DNA of 64,000 bases from Xenoacremonium recifei. Its lineage: Eukaryota; Ascomycota; Sordariomycetes; Hypocreales; Nectriaceae. The translations under genes were made by a program, and so were the position numbers. Positions within the stretch are counted from its first letter, which is position 1, and each line of letters opens with the position of its first letter. The DNA lies in assembly GCA_012184525.1 (NCBI GenBank), contig WOFQ01000014.1:124001-188000 (forward strand). Reading direction: 5' to 3'. Below the pieces are notes generated by a model that was given only the letters and a program-made list of their open reading frames with translations, searched no databases and was not told the DNA's origin. Shown in pieces: positions 1-10,265 of this stretch.

Positions 1-13
1 CAAAAAGACTTAC

Positions 14-257
14 AATCTTCCAGAGCCAGATAGGCGCCCTCAAACTTCGTATGTCTGGACACATTGTCGGGAGTGAGATGAGGAATGACACCGCGGGAGG
101 CCACAGCCAGAAAATTTGGCGTCTCGATGGTTTTGCGGTTTGGGATTGCAAGACGCCCCAAGCGGGGGATACCGACGTCTGCCGCTGCTGGCCTTAAAAG
201 CTCAAACATGATGTGGGCTGAGTCTTTGGCAGAGTTGTCGAGTGTTGGTTCGGTCAT
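14..257 (-). CDS. QTRT2: Queuine tRNA-ribosyltransferase accessory subunit 2 (QTRT2-like), 5' exon, partial
   Basis: This is the first exon of a gene that runs off the left edge on the minus strand. It starts at the ATG at 257-255 and ends with a donor GTAAGT whose G is base 13, leaving 81 codons plus one base. Residues 1-16 are polar, followed by a block containing RLGRLAIPNRKTIETPNF, FLAVASRGVIPHLTPDNV and AYLALED. This pattern, the R-G-x-x-P-x-L-T-P-D-N segment in particular, is that of the non-catalytic subunit of the eukaryotic tRNA-guanine transglycosylase, which pairs with QTRT1 to insert queuine at position 34 of tRNAs with GUN anticodons. In animals the complex is linked to the outer mitochondrial membrane. 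The catalytic residues of the family would lie outside the window. The alternative is QTRT1 itself, but the N-terminal pattern fits the accessory subunit better. It is divergent from the LCCL gene. Confidence 0.75.
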
Positions 258-1091
258 CTTGACATATCTTGATGAGAGGAGGGGCGTTGAGTTGGGAGTC
301 AAGGGAATGTTTTTTTTTTACGTCAGAGAAGAGGACTCAGAATGAACGGAGAGCAGATGATTAAAAATGAGTCGGTTGAAAAAGGCCCCTGCGACTCATG
401 CCAAGACTCAGCAGTAGAGAGCGGATGTGGTTTGTTGCTAAAACACACAAACCGAGTTGAGCCTGAGTCTTTGAGGCACCGCCTTGGCAGCAGATTTGCT
501 AGATCACCGTGTGCGACGGCACAGTGTGAAAGTCCAGCACTGTGAGGCTGGTTCCTGATCTTATCGGCTGCGCCACACCACCTTCTCGGTCGAATCGGCT
601 TGCCGGGATCTTAGCCAGGGTCCATCCACCCAGATCTGGCTCGTATTCGGTCGGGCCCTGTCACTGTCCACTCTCGACTGCCGGCGGCTGGGCATAAGGC
701 AACCATAAACCCGCCATTATGCTTGTCCAAGTGCTACGGAGGGTCCGGCAGTGAGTTCTGAACCACGCAACTTCATGACGGCATTTCCGTGAAAGCCGCA
801 GAGTGCCATCACTTCATCACCAGACCGCCTCGCTCACCATTCTCACCAATCAGCCGCGCCTTGCTTACGGCAGCCGCCCCCACCGCCGGCCTAGCCCTGC
901 GGATCGTCCGGATCGAGAGAGCTCCAGTCGCTCGCTCGGCCTCTAAACATTAAAGCCCAGCCCACGCGCACGCCATGCCCCGGACTTATGAATAGCGAGA
1001 GCGAGCCGAGAGCCAGAGCCAAAGCCAGAACGAACCCCAGCTTTCGTGCTTCCGTCTCTTGTTCTTGTTGCGCTTGCTGAGACTTCTCGAG
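258..1091. promoter_or_regulatory. Divergent intergenic region, QTRT2 / LCCL gene
   Basis: About 830 bp separate the two divergent start codons. A T9 tract lies at 309-317 just upstream of the QTRT2 leader. A perfect CCAAT box in the context CACCAATCAGC lies at 846-850, about 245 bp before the LCCL start, a usual distance for a CBC/HAP site. No coding signal was seen; the short open frames here lack protein-like composition. Confidence 0.5.
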
Positions 1092-3137
1092 ATGGTCAAG
1101 ACCAACGAAGAGGACGAGTCTCAGCCCTTCGTGGCTGGTTCCGACGACGAACAGCAACAGGACTCCTTCGACGACCTCATCAACGCCTCCCTCAACGCCC
1201 CCCGCGACAGCCTCGACCACCCGCACCTGCGATCCGATGCCGGCCATCCCGACGCACCACTCGATGACGATGCGCGCCTCGACTTCGAGGACGACAGCGG
1301 CCCGCCCACGCCGCGCTTCCTCCAGGACGAGGGCAGCTGGAAGCGCTGGCGCTGGGTGCCCTACTCGCTGCGCCGTGTCTCGCACCGCATCGCCAAATGG
1401 TCCAAGGGCCCGGTCAGCCCGCAGCCGCACCGCATCCGCCCGATCTTCCCCATGGTCCAGGAGTACCCCCTGTGGCTGGTCGAGCGCTTCATGCCCAAGC
1501 AGCGCAAGCACCGCGTGTGGCTGGTCATGGGCTACTTCTTCGTCTGGGTGCTGACCTTTGCGCTGGTCAAGCGCCAGGGCACGCTGGCCACGGAGATTGC
1601 AGGCTGGGGGGAGCCGCAGAAGATTGGGTGCGGCGTGACGTACTGGGGCGCGGGCAATAAGTGTGGCATTGATGGCTCTGATTGCCGGCCGTTCAACGGC
1701 AGTGGATTTCCCTTTCGGTGCGCGGCCAACTGCGAGAGCTTCCATGTGCTCAATCCGCGGGCCGTAGGCGACAAGGAAGTCATCTACCGGCCTCTGGTCA
1801 TAGGCGGGCCCTCCAGCAGCGGAAACGACAAGACGCCCATATACCGCGGTGATTCGTACATCTGCGGCGCGGCTATCCATGCGGGCGTCATCTCCAACGA
1901 GCACGGCGGTTGTGGTGTTGTTCAGCTGGTCGGGAATCAGCAAGAGTATGTTGGGTCGAAGCACAATGGAATCTCTAGTGTCAGCTTCGACTCGTACTTC
2001 CCGCTCTCCTTCACCTTTTCCGACGATATACAATGCTCGGCCAAAGACATGCGATGGTCGGTCCTCACCGTGTCTGCCGTTTTCACAGGCGTGTTGTCGT
2101 TGTTCACGTCATCCCCTGGCCTCTTCTTCTTCCCTGTCTTCACCGGCATATTCTGGACAGTCGGCATGGCGACGGACCCGCCCCCGTACTCGAGCATCCC
2201 GGGCCTGATCGCCAAGCTGCTGGGCAAGTTCTTGCCCGCCATGTTCTGTGCCTGGGTCATGTACGACAAGATGGGTGTGCGCAGGACGCTGAAGGGACTG
2301 ACAGCGCAGGTTGAGAAGTCAATCCTATGGTTGGGTGCGTGCTGGGTTGGTGCTCTGGACAATTACACGTTGAGTTTCATCCCCATCCAACGGCTCAACA
2401 AGCATGATATCCAGCAGCAGCCGGGAGCCAAGCTGGCTCTGGCCCTCATCATCCTGATGCTCTCGACGATTTTCATGTCACAGGTCTGGTTCTTTAGGCA
2501 AGAAGGCCGCTTCATCAAGTACCTGAAGTTGTATGCCCTCTTCATTGGTAGTATCCTTGTTTCTCTCGTCATTCCAGGACTTAGTTTGCGCATACACCAC
2601 TATATCTTGGCGTTGCTTTTGCTCCCAGGAACGAGCATGCAGACTCGTCCGTCGTTGCTATACCAAGGTTTGCTGATCGGTCTCTTTATCAACGGAATTG
2701 CGCGATGGGGGTTCGACCCTGTGCTTCAGACCTCTGCAGAGTTGCAAGGCGACGCTCAGAAAGGCACGCGTCTTCCTTTTATTCATACTCCCGAGATCAA
2801 CTGGGCGAACACGACAAATGGCATGTCTTCCATTACCTTCACCTGGGAGCAGCCCGATTCTCAACGATACGACGGCATTAGTGTCCTCGTCAACGACGTG
2901 GAGCGTTTCCGCTCGTACTTCGAGGACACGTTTGAGCGCGAGGATGCATTTTTCTGGACTAGGAACAACAGTGTGGAACTTCCCGAATACTTCCGGTTCG
3001 CCTTCACTGAGGGAAGCAGGGTTGGCGATTATAGCAAGGCGGGCATCTGGACCGCGGATGGTGAGTGGATGAAGATGAAGCCTGGCCCGTCAAAGGTCAA
3101 GGTTAGAGATGTCGATGAGCTGGTGCCTCGTTTCTGA
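1092..3137 (+). CDS. LCCL domain-containing multi-pass membrane protein
   Basis: A single-exon gene of 681 aa. I chose the ATG at 1092 (MVKTNEED...) over an in-frame upstream ATG at 1059, because the extra residues (MFLLRLLRLLE) look like translated leader. Residues 1-75 are acidic and disordered. A first hydrophobic helix (WLVMGYFFVWVLTFALV) lies near residue 140-158. Next comes a cysteine-rich LCCL domain at about 170-290, with CGVTYWG, CRPF, FRCAANC, YRGDSYICGAAIHAG and GGCGVV. Seven or eight further hydrophobic segments follow between about 320 and 590, then a soluble tail. LCCL domains (named from Limulus factor C, Coch-5b2 and Lgl1) are extracytoplasmic disulphide modules, so the domain is probably lumenal or extracellular. 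Fungal proteins of this layout are known but their function is not established. The acidic N-terminus is presumably cytosolic. Confidence 0.88.
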   Translation: MVKTNEEDESQPFVAGSDDEQQQDSFDDLINASLNAPRDSLDHPHLRSDAGHPDAPLDDDARLDFEDDSGPPTPRFLQDEGSWKRWRWVPYSLRRVSHRIAKWSKGPVSPQPHRIRPIFPMVQEYPLWLVERFMPKQRKHRVWLVMGYFFVWVLTFALVKRQGTLATEIAGWGEPQKIGCGVTYWGAGNKCGIDGSDCRPFNGSGFPFRCAANCESFHVLNPRAVGDKEVIYRPLVIGGPSSSGNDKTPIYRGDSYICGAAIHAGVISNEHGGCGVVQLVGNQQEYVGSKHNGISSVSFDSYFPLSFTFSDDIQCSAKDMRWSVLTVSAVFTGVLSLFTSSPGLFFFPVFTGIFWTVGMATDPPPYSSIPGLIAKLLGKFLPAMFCAWVMYDKMGVRRTLKGLTAQVEKSILWLGACWVGALDNYTLSFIPIQRLNKHDIQQQPGAKLALALIILMLSTIFMSQVWFFRQEGRFIKYLKLYALFIGSILVSLVIPGLSLRIHHYILALLLLPGTSMQTRPSLLYQGLLIGLFINGIARWGFDPVLQTSAELQGDAQKGTRLPFIHTPEINWANTTNGMSSITFTWEQPDSQRYDGISVLVNDVERFRSYFEDTFEREDAFFWTRNNSVELPEYFRFAFTEGSRVGDYSKAGIWTADGEWMKMKPGPSKVKVRDVDELVPRF

Positions 3138-3458
3138 TTTTTAGATATCTACGTACCTTAGATGAGCATTGGGGTTTGTGTTTGGGATACCACTTTGACT
3201 TTTGGATGTTTTGGGTCTTGTATTTACTGGGAATCTTACGACGAATGAATATATACCTCCATGTACCTAGCAGTCGTTTCAATCTGGTGGTAGAAGTTGT
3301 GTGTTGTACTTATATGCCGTCTCAACCCCACTTAGTCATGACGAAAACTCGAGGGGCACCTTCCACACTTACACCCCGCAACGTCACATCTTCAACACCA
3401 TCTCCCCCATCACTACATCTCTCTAAATCTCCCAATCCCAACATCAAAACCCTCAATC
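3138..3458. other. Short intergenic region between LCCL gene and thioesterase-like gene
   Basis: About 320 bp hold the 3' end of the LCCL gene, including AT-rich sequence around 3230-3260 that may carry its polyadenylation site. The CT/CA-rich leader of the next gene follows, with an ACATCTTCAACACCATCTCC-like tract at 3386-3405. No gene is seen. Confidence 0.5.
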
Positions 3459-4226
3459 ATGCCTCCCCGAATCCCAACCCAAGCCGACTTCGCCCCCCTT
3501 CTTCCCTCCCTCCCTCACACCCTCCACTTCCCCTCCCCGCCCGAATCCACCACCGCCATCCTCATCCTCCTCCACGGCCTCGGCGACCACGAAATCCCCT
3601 TCGGCACCTTCGCCCGCAACATCTCGCTCCCCGGCGTCCTGGCCATCAGCGTCCGCGGCACTTCCCCGCTGCCTCCCCTCATGGCGCCGGAAGACGGCCA
3701 GCCGCACTTCCACTGGGGCGACGACGTGCTCGTCGATCCGACCACCGGCGACCTGGAAGATGACCCCGGCTTTGAGGCTGCTGAGCGTGCTGTTATGGAC
3801 AAGTTGGTGGGTGAGACGTTGATTGGGAGGTGTGGCTGGGAGATGAGCGATATTATCTTCTTCGGCTTCGGGCAGGGAGGCTCGTTGGCGCTGGGCATGG
3901 CGTCGCGGCTACGGATTCCTCCGCGGGTAGAAGATGTGAGTGAGGGCGCTCAGAAGAAGCGCGGGATTGCGTTCAAAGGCGTGGTTTCGCTGGGCGGGCC
4001 GATGCCGCAGTCCATGGCCGCGCCGAGCAGCGTGAAGGAGAAGAGCAGAACGATTGTGTTGGTGTGTCAGCTCGAGCCGGATCAGGTGGATGTCGTCAAG
4101 GAGACGTTCCAGGATGTGAGGGTTGTGCAGTGGAAGAGGAGAGCGGTGGGCATGCCGCAGAATCGAGAGGAGATGCTGCCCATCATGCAGTTCTTTGCGG
4201 ATCGACTACGGGCTGGTTGGCAATAA
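3459..4226 (+). CDS. Acyl-protein thioesterase / phospholipase-carboxylesterase-like protein, probably catalytically dead
   Basis: A single-exon protein of 255 aa. The fold signature is an alpha/beta hydrolase of the acyl-protein thioesterase (LYPLA/APT) family: a beta strand running into LLHGLGD at residues 37-43, and the nucleophile-elbow segment DIIFFGFGQGGSLALG at 131-146. In active members the elbow reads GFSQGG with the serine as nucleophile. Here residue 138 is glycine (codon GGG), so the G-x-S-x-G motif has become G-F-G-Q-G. The C-terminal region where the family usually carries its catalytic histidine reads AVGMPQNREEM, without histidine. The fold is therefore supported, but hydrolysis of acyl thioesters or lysophospholipids by the usual triad is not. 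Length is near the family norm (about 220-250 aa) and there is no signal peptide, so a cytosolic role is likely. It is convergent with the GCP5 gene about 90 bp away. Confidence 0.82.
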   Translation: MPPRIPTQADFAPLLPSLPHTLHFPSPPESTTAILILLHGLGDHEIPFGTFARNISLPGVLAISVRGTSPLPPLMAPEDGQPHFHWGDDVLVDPTTGDLEDDPGFEAAERAVMDKLVGETLIGRCGWEMSDIIFFGFGQGGSLALGMASRLRIPPRVEDVSEGAQKKRGIAFKGVVSLGGPMPQSMAAPSSVKEKSRTIVLVCQLEPDQVDVVKETFQDVRVVQWKRRAVGMPQNREEMLPIMQFFADRLRAGWQ

Positions 4227-4316
4227 TCAACACCGGAGACTTTACATTCAATCTGGGGCACAACCACAGGCAATCGGTCATACGAAAAGGGTATCATATT
4301 CATCAACTCATCATAA

Positions 4317-7031
4317 TCATATCCCGTCCCGGCTCCCTGTCTGGAGCATCTCGGCTAGGATATCCCACTTCGCCGACTGAGCATCGCTGCTCGCCCTCGC
4401 CACACTCCGCAGCCCGCCACAGATGAACCGCAAATGTCTATCAAAATCCGACCTAATCTCTCGCAAGACCTCCGCGTACGGCTTATTCAGCCTCGGCTTG
4501 GGCTCGGGCTCATCTGCATCACTCTCGTCATCGTCGCTATCTCGCACATATTTTGCCCTTTTGGCAGCTGGAGTTCCAGGCTTCATCGGAGACGACGACA
4601 TGACGGAGAGCCGAGACAGCTCTTGCATCTCCTCTGCCTCTTGCGCCGCGTTGGAGCTTTGTGCTTGCTCCAGCTTGATGGCTAAATCGAAAATGTCAAG
4701 GATACATTCTCGTATAGGGGTCAGTCGACTGCCTAAGCAAGCCTCATCGACAACCCTCTTCATGAAAACGGTGTGAACGGCGATCATGGCATCGACATCG
4801 AGGGCCTCAGTGAGTTCCTCTTTCATCTTGGAGCTATTGGGTGCAAGCACCAACGTCGCAAAATACGTCTGGATGGTCGAGCAGAACCACACAAGGCTAG
4901 CCCGCGTCGCATAGTACAGCGCCCTTTCGTTCCAGTTGTCTTCGTTATCCGTCCAGTAGCACTCTCGCAGCCTCTGCTTCTGCAAAACCTTCAAGGCTCT
5001 TTTCATCTGAAGGAGCAGCGTGAACACGGATTGATAGTGAGATACGCTCTGCTCTGACAGGATCATCTGAACAGGCCATGCCAGTCGGTAATTCACTTTG
5101 ATTGATGGCAGAGCCTTTCTTGTAGAGTCTCGAGCTGCAGTAAGCGGTATACGCAAAGCGTCGGGATGGACAGTGATTGACAATCGTGACGAGTCAAGAA
5201 CATTTGAGAATGCTTCCTGGGCCGAGCTTGTCAGAGTGTACCGATTATGCCAATTAGGTGCCAGGGCGTCAATCTTGCTGAAGAGGCCGTTGATAAACAA
5301 CTCGCTCGCTGCGCCGTCCGACATGAAGTACAGACGTTGCATGATGTCCAAGGCATTCCACAAACCACAAGCTTCGAAAAGCGTATTCCTTAAAGTCAAG
5401 GATGTTGTGTTATACTTGCTGCGAATCCACCGATCAAATGCTGCCTCGAAAAGATCAGGGAATGGTGCCAGCTCGAGTCCTGATGCGCAGATCGCTTCAT
5501 AGTCTAACGAAGGTTCTTCAATATCCAAGTCTGAGGACGAGAATCGGTTCAGCTGTTTCAATACAACAATATTCTTTCCGGCATTGAATATCTTATTGGC
5601 TGCAGGGCGAAGGAACCTAGGCGCGTGCAAGCTTCCGTCTGCCGTATGACGGAGTTTGAACTGATCCCCCCACGTCCGCCCCAAAGGAACTCGGGTGGGA
5701 GATTCAGACACGAAGAAGATCTTGTCGTTTGGCAGCAGGCGACCTTGGTCTATCCAGAGCCGAATGGGACGGAGATAGACCTGGAAGCAATCGAGAAATA
5801 TCCGTGCTAGAAATTCGTAGACCTTCGGGCGCCCAGCAAGTTGTGCTATGCTTGCTTCATCGAAGAGAAGCTCGAGGTATCGAAAGGCACCTGTATTTGG
5901 TATATCCAAGACCCGGCTGACGATGCTCGATAGGGAAAACAAGGATTCAAGACTGGTAGCAATGGTACTCTTGATGGATAATAGACTTATAACGATATTT
6001 TCCCTCGGTTCAGCTAAGAGCGTAAGGATTCCGGAGACCAGTTTGTCAAAGTCCCTCAGTCGCACTGCAACATTATCGTGAAAGATCTGGACGAGCGCCG
6101 AGTTTCGAGCGGTGGAAGTGAAAGAGCGTAAGACGCCAAGTTGGCGCCCTGCTTCCGAGAAGTATGTGAGGAGTGCCTGGTGAGTTTCCCATGAAAGGTG
6201 TGCTATTTGATATGCAGGGTTGATGGCCCAGTTGTCCTGGAATAGGCTTGTGTCGAATCCTTGGAGCATGAAAAGCACATCTCGAATCGCAGCAAGCTCT
6301 GTAACGGGGACTTTGCGCTGCCTTACTGCAGGATCTGATGCACCGAGGCGCCAGTGTTGCGCTTCTCGGCTGCGGCTGAAGCTTTCAGTATCCTCAGACT
6401 TGATGATGAGATCTGCGGCCGTCCTTCCCACGGGAGGCTCATCTGATGATACTGAGCTAGCTTCGGATTGGGACTTGGACTCTACTTCGTACTGCTCGTC
6501 ATCCGAGCTGTCGGTATATCGTATGGATCGCCAAATCGCTGCATCCTCGGCCCATCCATCCTCTCGCGCAATGTCCTCCCATCGCAGCGGTTGGGACTCG
6601 TCTTCCAGATCGGGCTTGAGGAGGTCCAAATCACTAAGTTTCGAGTTGAACGTTGGTTGATCTGAGAGCTCAAGGAGGAGATATAGCATCTCTGGGTGGA
6701 ATTTTGACGAGAACTCTCGGAGGCTCGACCGTCTTTCTGCCAAGGCATCGGCGAGCGCATCCCTGCCATTGACGCGGAAGCGCTCCTCGATTCCGTTCAA
6801 ATTGGCCTCGACTTCGAACTGGTTCGTGCGGAGATATGGATGAGATTTGAGGCTTCGTATGGCAGATTCGTGACATTTGTTGAACTTGCGGGGGTTAGAC
6901 TGGATGATATCGAGTCAGCGTACAGAAGTGGTCGAGCTATGAAGCGATGGAGTGCAGACCTCAGTCGATGTCCCCGTGATGGCCTCGACCAGCTCCCCTG
7001 TAAGGGGGCCAAGTCTTGCAGCGAAAGCCAT
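4317..7031 (-). CDS. Gamma-tubulin complex component 5 (GCP5-like, Spc97/Spc98 family)
   Basis: A two-exon gene of 884 aa. Exon 1 is 7031-6960 (24 codons, MAFAARLGPLTGELVE...). The intron is 6959-6900 (60 bp, GTCTGC donor, CTGAC branch, CCAG acceptor). Exon 2 is 6899-4317 and begins SNPRKFNKCHESAIRSL, followed by FEVEANLNGIEERFRVNGRD. The frame is phase 0 across the junction. The N-terminal block with LRWEDIAREDGW near residue 120-130 is characteristic of fungal GCP5. A serine/acid-rich linker (near 140-180) leads into the GRIP1/GRIP2 helical domains of the Spc97/Spc98 family, with the LDALMAVHTVF-like region (DVDAMIAVHTVFMKRVV) near the C-terminus. GCP5 helps build the gamma-tubulin ring complex, which nucleates microtubules at the spindle pole body. 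Its closeness to GCP6 makes the exact subunit number the main uncertainty. It is divergent from the KTR gene. Confidence 0.85.
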
Positions 7032-7457
7032 CTCTTACGGGTCGCGCATGGCCATTTCGAGGTTGATGCTCATGGAAGGTCGTCGCATCGAACCGCCGCG
7101 TCAAGTGTCAAGTCCCATGGGAAGGAAGCGCGTCTGGCGCGTCAAAGCCCGGCCCCGCTTTGCGGTTAGTGGCGGCAGCTCCCCCTGTATGGATTGGGGC
7201 AATGGAATTAGTTAGCGGTACCTTAGCTGGCATCATTCGTCGCCCGCGAACAGGTAACCCCCTTAAACCTTTTTATCATCCCCAGACTTTCTCGACGACC
7301 TTCGATCCGACGACCCGACGAGCCCCGAGGCAGCGTCGCTTTGCTTTCCTTTCGGTCCGGCTTCTTTCAGCAGGCGCATCACATGGCCGGGTGAGGAGCG
7401 AGCATTGGTGGCGTTTCGTGATCTTCGCAGTCTAGGTCTTCTAGACACCTCGACAAC
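7032..7457. promoter_or_regulatory. Divergent promoter, GCP5 / KTR mannosyltransferase
   Basis: These 426 bp separate two divergent start codons. An inverted CCAAT box (ATTGG) lies at about 7192-7196 and a CT-rich stretch leads into the KTR start. No gene is seen. Confidence 0.4.
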
Positions 7458-8837
7458 ATGCCCGCGCGGCCGGTTCGGGCGCTCATCATCGTAGCGATTG
7501 TGCTATGGTGTTTCTTCATATTCAGGCTGATAGCCCCGTCGCTGAAGGTGACGAGTCCCGGCGACCGCTACCTCAACTTTGAGCGCGATCCCAACCTCGA
7601 TCGTGAGTCCCATGACGGTCACATGCGCAATCCTTTCTGACGTTATCGCTTGCAGCCACGTTCGAACCAGAAGGAGTCCTCCGCCGGACGAGCAAGAACT
7701 ATGCGCCCGACGCAAAGAAGACAGAGCGCATTGAGGCCACGCTGCTGGCGCTGGTGAGGAACGAGGAGGTAGACCAGATGGTGCAGTCGATGAAGGATCT
7801 GGAGAGGACGTGGAACAACAAGTTCAACTACCCCTGGACATTCTTCAATGATGTTCCCTTCTCAGACGAGTTCATTGCAAAGACGAGAGCGGCAACCAAT
7901 GCCAAGTGCAACTACGGTAGGCGATCTGGATGCAAATGCTAGCCCCCATCCCCTAGCTAACTTGGATGTGCGACAGAGATCATCCCCGACGAGCACTGGG
8001 ACACGCCCTCATGGATCGACATGGACCTCTACAAAGAATCTACCAAGCTTCTAGAGGACAAGGGTGTCCAATACGCGCAGAAGATCTCATACCACAAGAT
8101 GTGCCGCTGGAACAGTGGACTCTTCTACAAGCACCCTGCCCTCAAGAACACGCGATACTACTGGCGAGTCGAGCCTAACGTGCACTTCTTCTGCGACATC
8201 GACTACGACGTCTTCGCGTACATGCAAGACAACAACAAGACCTACGGCTTCACCATCAACCTCTACGACGACCCCAAGACGCTGCCCACACTGTGGCCCG
8301 AGACGGTCAAGTTCCTCGCCGAGAACCCCAACTACCTGCACGACGAAAGCGCCATCAAGTGGGTGACGGACGGCACCTGGCGCCCCGAGAACAACAAGAA
8401 GGCTCAGGGCTACTCGACCTGCCACTTCTGGAGCAACTTCGAGGTCGGCGACATGGAGTTCTGGCGCGGGAGGCAGTACGAGGACTACTTCAACCATCTC
8501 GACCGCGCCGGCGGCTTCTTCTATGAACGATGGGGTGATGCGCCTGTGCACAGCATTGCGCTGGGCCTGTTTGAGGATTCCAGCAAGATTCACTGGTCAG
8601 TCCCCCTTTTTCATCTCAAGACCAGTTACCCCTGAGCGTCGCACGACCCTTATGAACTCAGCTAACAACCCATTCATTAGGTTCCGCGACATCGGCTACC
8701 AGCACATCCCCTTCTTCAACTGCCCCAACTCTCCCAAATGCAAGGGCTGCGTCACTGGCCGCCTCACCGACGGCGAAGCCTGGCTCCATCGCGACGACTG
8801 CCGGCCGAACTGGTTCAAGTACGCTAGCATGGGCTAA
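7458..8837 (+). CDS. KTR-family alpha-1,2-mannosyltransferase (glycosyltransferase family 15)
   Basis: A four-exon gene of 393 aa: exons 7458-7602, 7656-7916, 7977-8595 and 8681-8837, with introns of 53, 60 and 85 bp whose frames join cleanly. The N-terminus is a type II signal anchor (about residues 7-26, VRALIIVAIVLWCFFIFRLI), which places the enzyme in the Golgi. The GT15 catalytic domain follows: VRNEEVDQMVQSMKDLERTWN, YPWTFFNDVPFSDEF, KMCRWNSGLFY, YYWRVEPNVHFFCDIDYD (with the conserved Glu of WRVEP and the acidic metal-binding region), FWSNFEVGDMEFWR, and GGFFYERWGDAPVHS. A cysteine-rich end (FNCPNSPKCKGCV) closes the protein. Yeast relatives Kre2/Mnt1 and Ktr1-Ktr7 transfer mannose from GDP-mannose to N- and O-linked glycans. 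Which paralogue this is cannot be told without a tree. Confidence 0.93.
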
Positions 8838-9149
8838 GCCACCTCTCCGTCGCTAGACAAAAAGGAGCTGGCCGTGTATTTCATGTATCACAAATAAAAA
8901 AGACGGGAGTGTGGATATTCCAGGACCTGCATGAGCATCGTCTCAGGACTGGGTTGGTGTTTTAGGCGCTGGTGGTTCGGGTCATTGTATCGTTGGCATA
9001 GACTTGTTTCTCTCCTTTCGCTTGTAGTAAAGGGGGCGATGTCATATAGTCATGAAACAGGATAATTGCAGAGAATAAAAACACAATACGGAAAAAAAAA
9101 AAAGCCTTCAGCTATCAAATATCCTGCACTCTGTGTGAAGATGTGCTTG
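8838..9149. other. Convergent 3' intergenic region, KTR / WD40 gene
   Basis: About 310 bp between two stop codons. It holds AATAAA-like signals (ACAAATAAAAAA near 8890 and AGAATAAAAACA near 9072) and an A12 tract near 9092-9103. These fit the 3' ends of both genes. Confidence 0.5.
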
Positions 9150-10265
9150 TTACAAGGCTCCGAATACCGTCACGACCCCTGACGTCCCTCCCACGCAGAA
9201 CTGGTCTCCCCAGCCATCGTCCCTCCACGCCATACAACTGATGACATTCGTCCTCGCCTTCTCCTTGCCATCCCTGCCCACGATCTTCTTCATCTCAAAC
9301 CCAGGCGGTCCCGCCGGAACATTCACCTTCGCAACAACCCTCCCCGTCAACAAATCCCACGCCCACACCCTACCCATCCCAGCCCCCTCGCCTCCCGCCT
9401 CATCGCCCGCAAGCACGTACTTCTCGCGCCCGCCCAGCACAGCCTGCACACGTAGTTCGGTGTTCCGCCGCCCCGTGTCCGCATATGCGCGCAGACACGC
9501 CCCCGAGTCGCGGTCCATCAGCCGCACCTTGCCATCCAGACTGCCCACCAGCACGGCGCGCCCGTCGCGCGTCAGGTCCAGGCTCGTGACGCTCGCGCCG
9601 ATCACGTCGGTCGTGCACCGCCCCATGCGGATATCGTACGCGCGCACTCGCCCATCCACGCTGCCCGCCACGATCTCCGGCCCGCGCACCGCCAGCGATG
9701 TCACGGCATCGCGCGCCTCATCGAGCACTTGGACGGGCTTGGGGTTGCCGCTCTTGGTGTCCCAGATGCGCACGCTCGTATCGAAGCCGCCGCTGACGAT
9801 CAGCGAGTCGGCCTCGCCGGCGAAGCGCACGCAGTTGATGCGCGCGGTGTGGCCCTGCGCGTTGCCGCCCAAGCGGCGGATCGTGGCGGCTGTGGCGACG
9901 TCCCAGAGGAAGACGGAGCGGTCGCCGCCGGCCGAGACGAAGCGCTCGTTGTCGGCGGCGACGGCGAGGCTTAGGACTTCGTAGCCGTGCGCGGCGTATG
10001 TCTGGATGAGCCGCCCCTGAGGGATCGCAGGCTTCTCCTTAGTCGGCTTGGCCCAGGGCTCTGTGCTGGGGAACGGGTTGTAGAGCCGGACAGAGCGGTC
10101 TGCTGAGCCGGTAAGGATATAAGTCCCCGGGGAAGCCGAGTAGGCAACCGCATGTACAGGTCCTGCGAATGTCAGTCAAGTGTTGCGTGAGACGCGATGA
10201 GAGAAGGTTTCCAACTCACCATTCGAGCCCAGTAAATGAGCAACTGGCCTATCAGGAAAAGCCAT
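9150..10265 (-). CDS. WD40-repeat protein, MORG1/WDR83-like
   Basis: A two-exon gene of 352 aa. Exon 1 is 10265-10220 (MAFPDRPVAHLLGSN). The intron is 10219-10163 (57 bp, GTGAGT donor, GCAG acceptor) and exon 2 is 10162-9150. The protein is essentially one seven-blade WD40 propeller, with repeats such as GPVHAVAYSASPGTYILTG, HGYEVLSLAVAADNERFVSAG, GHTARINCVRF...SGGFDTSVRIWDTKSG, VTSLAVRGPEIVAGSVDGRVRAYDIRMG and VTSLDLTRDGRAVLVGSLDGKVRLMDRDSG. It lacks other domains. Order and length match WDR83/MORG1, described in animals both as a MAP-kinase scaffold and as a spliceosome-associated protein. A role as a general WD40 adaptor is safe; the exact orthology is inferred from repeat layout. An E-box CACGTG lies at 10425-10430, about 160 bp upstream of the start. 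Confidence 0.82.

Noticed and set aside
891..2033. 380-codon open frame on the minus strand opposite the LCCL gene
   Set aside because: Mirror of a GC-rich coding region; composition rich in Arg/Val/Leu/Glu from antisense codons, no motif, and the plus strand has a clear LCCL domain.
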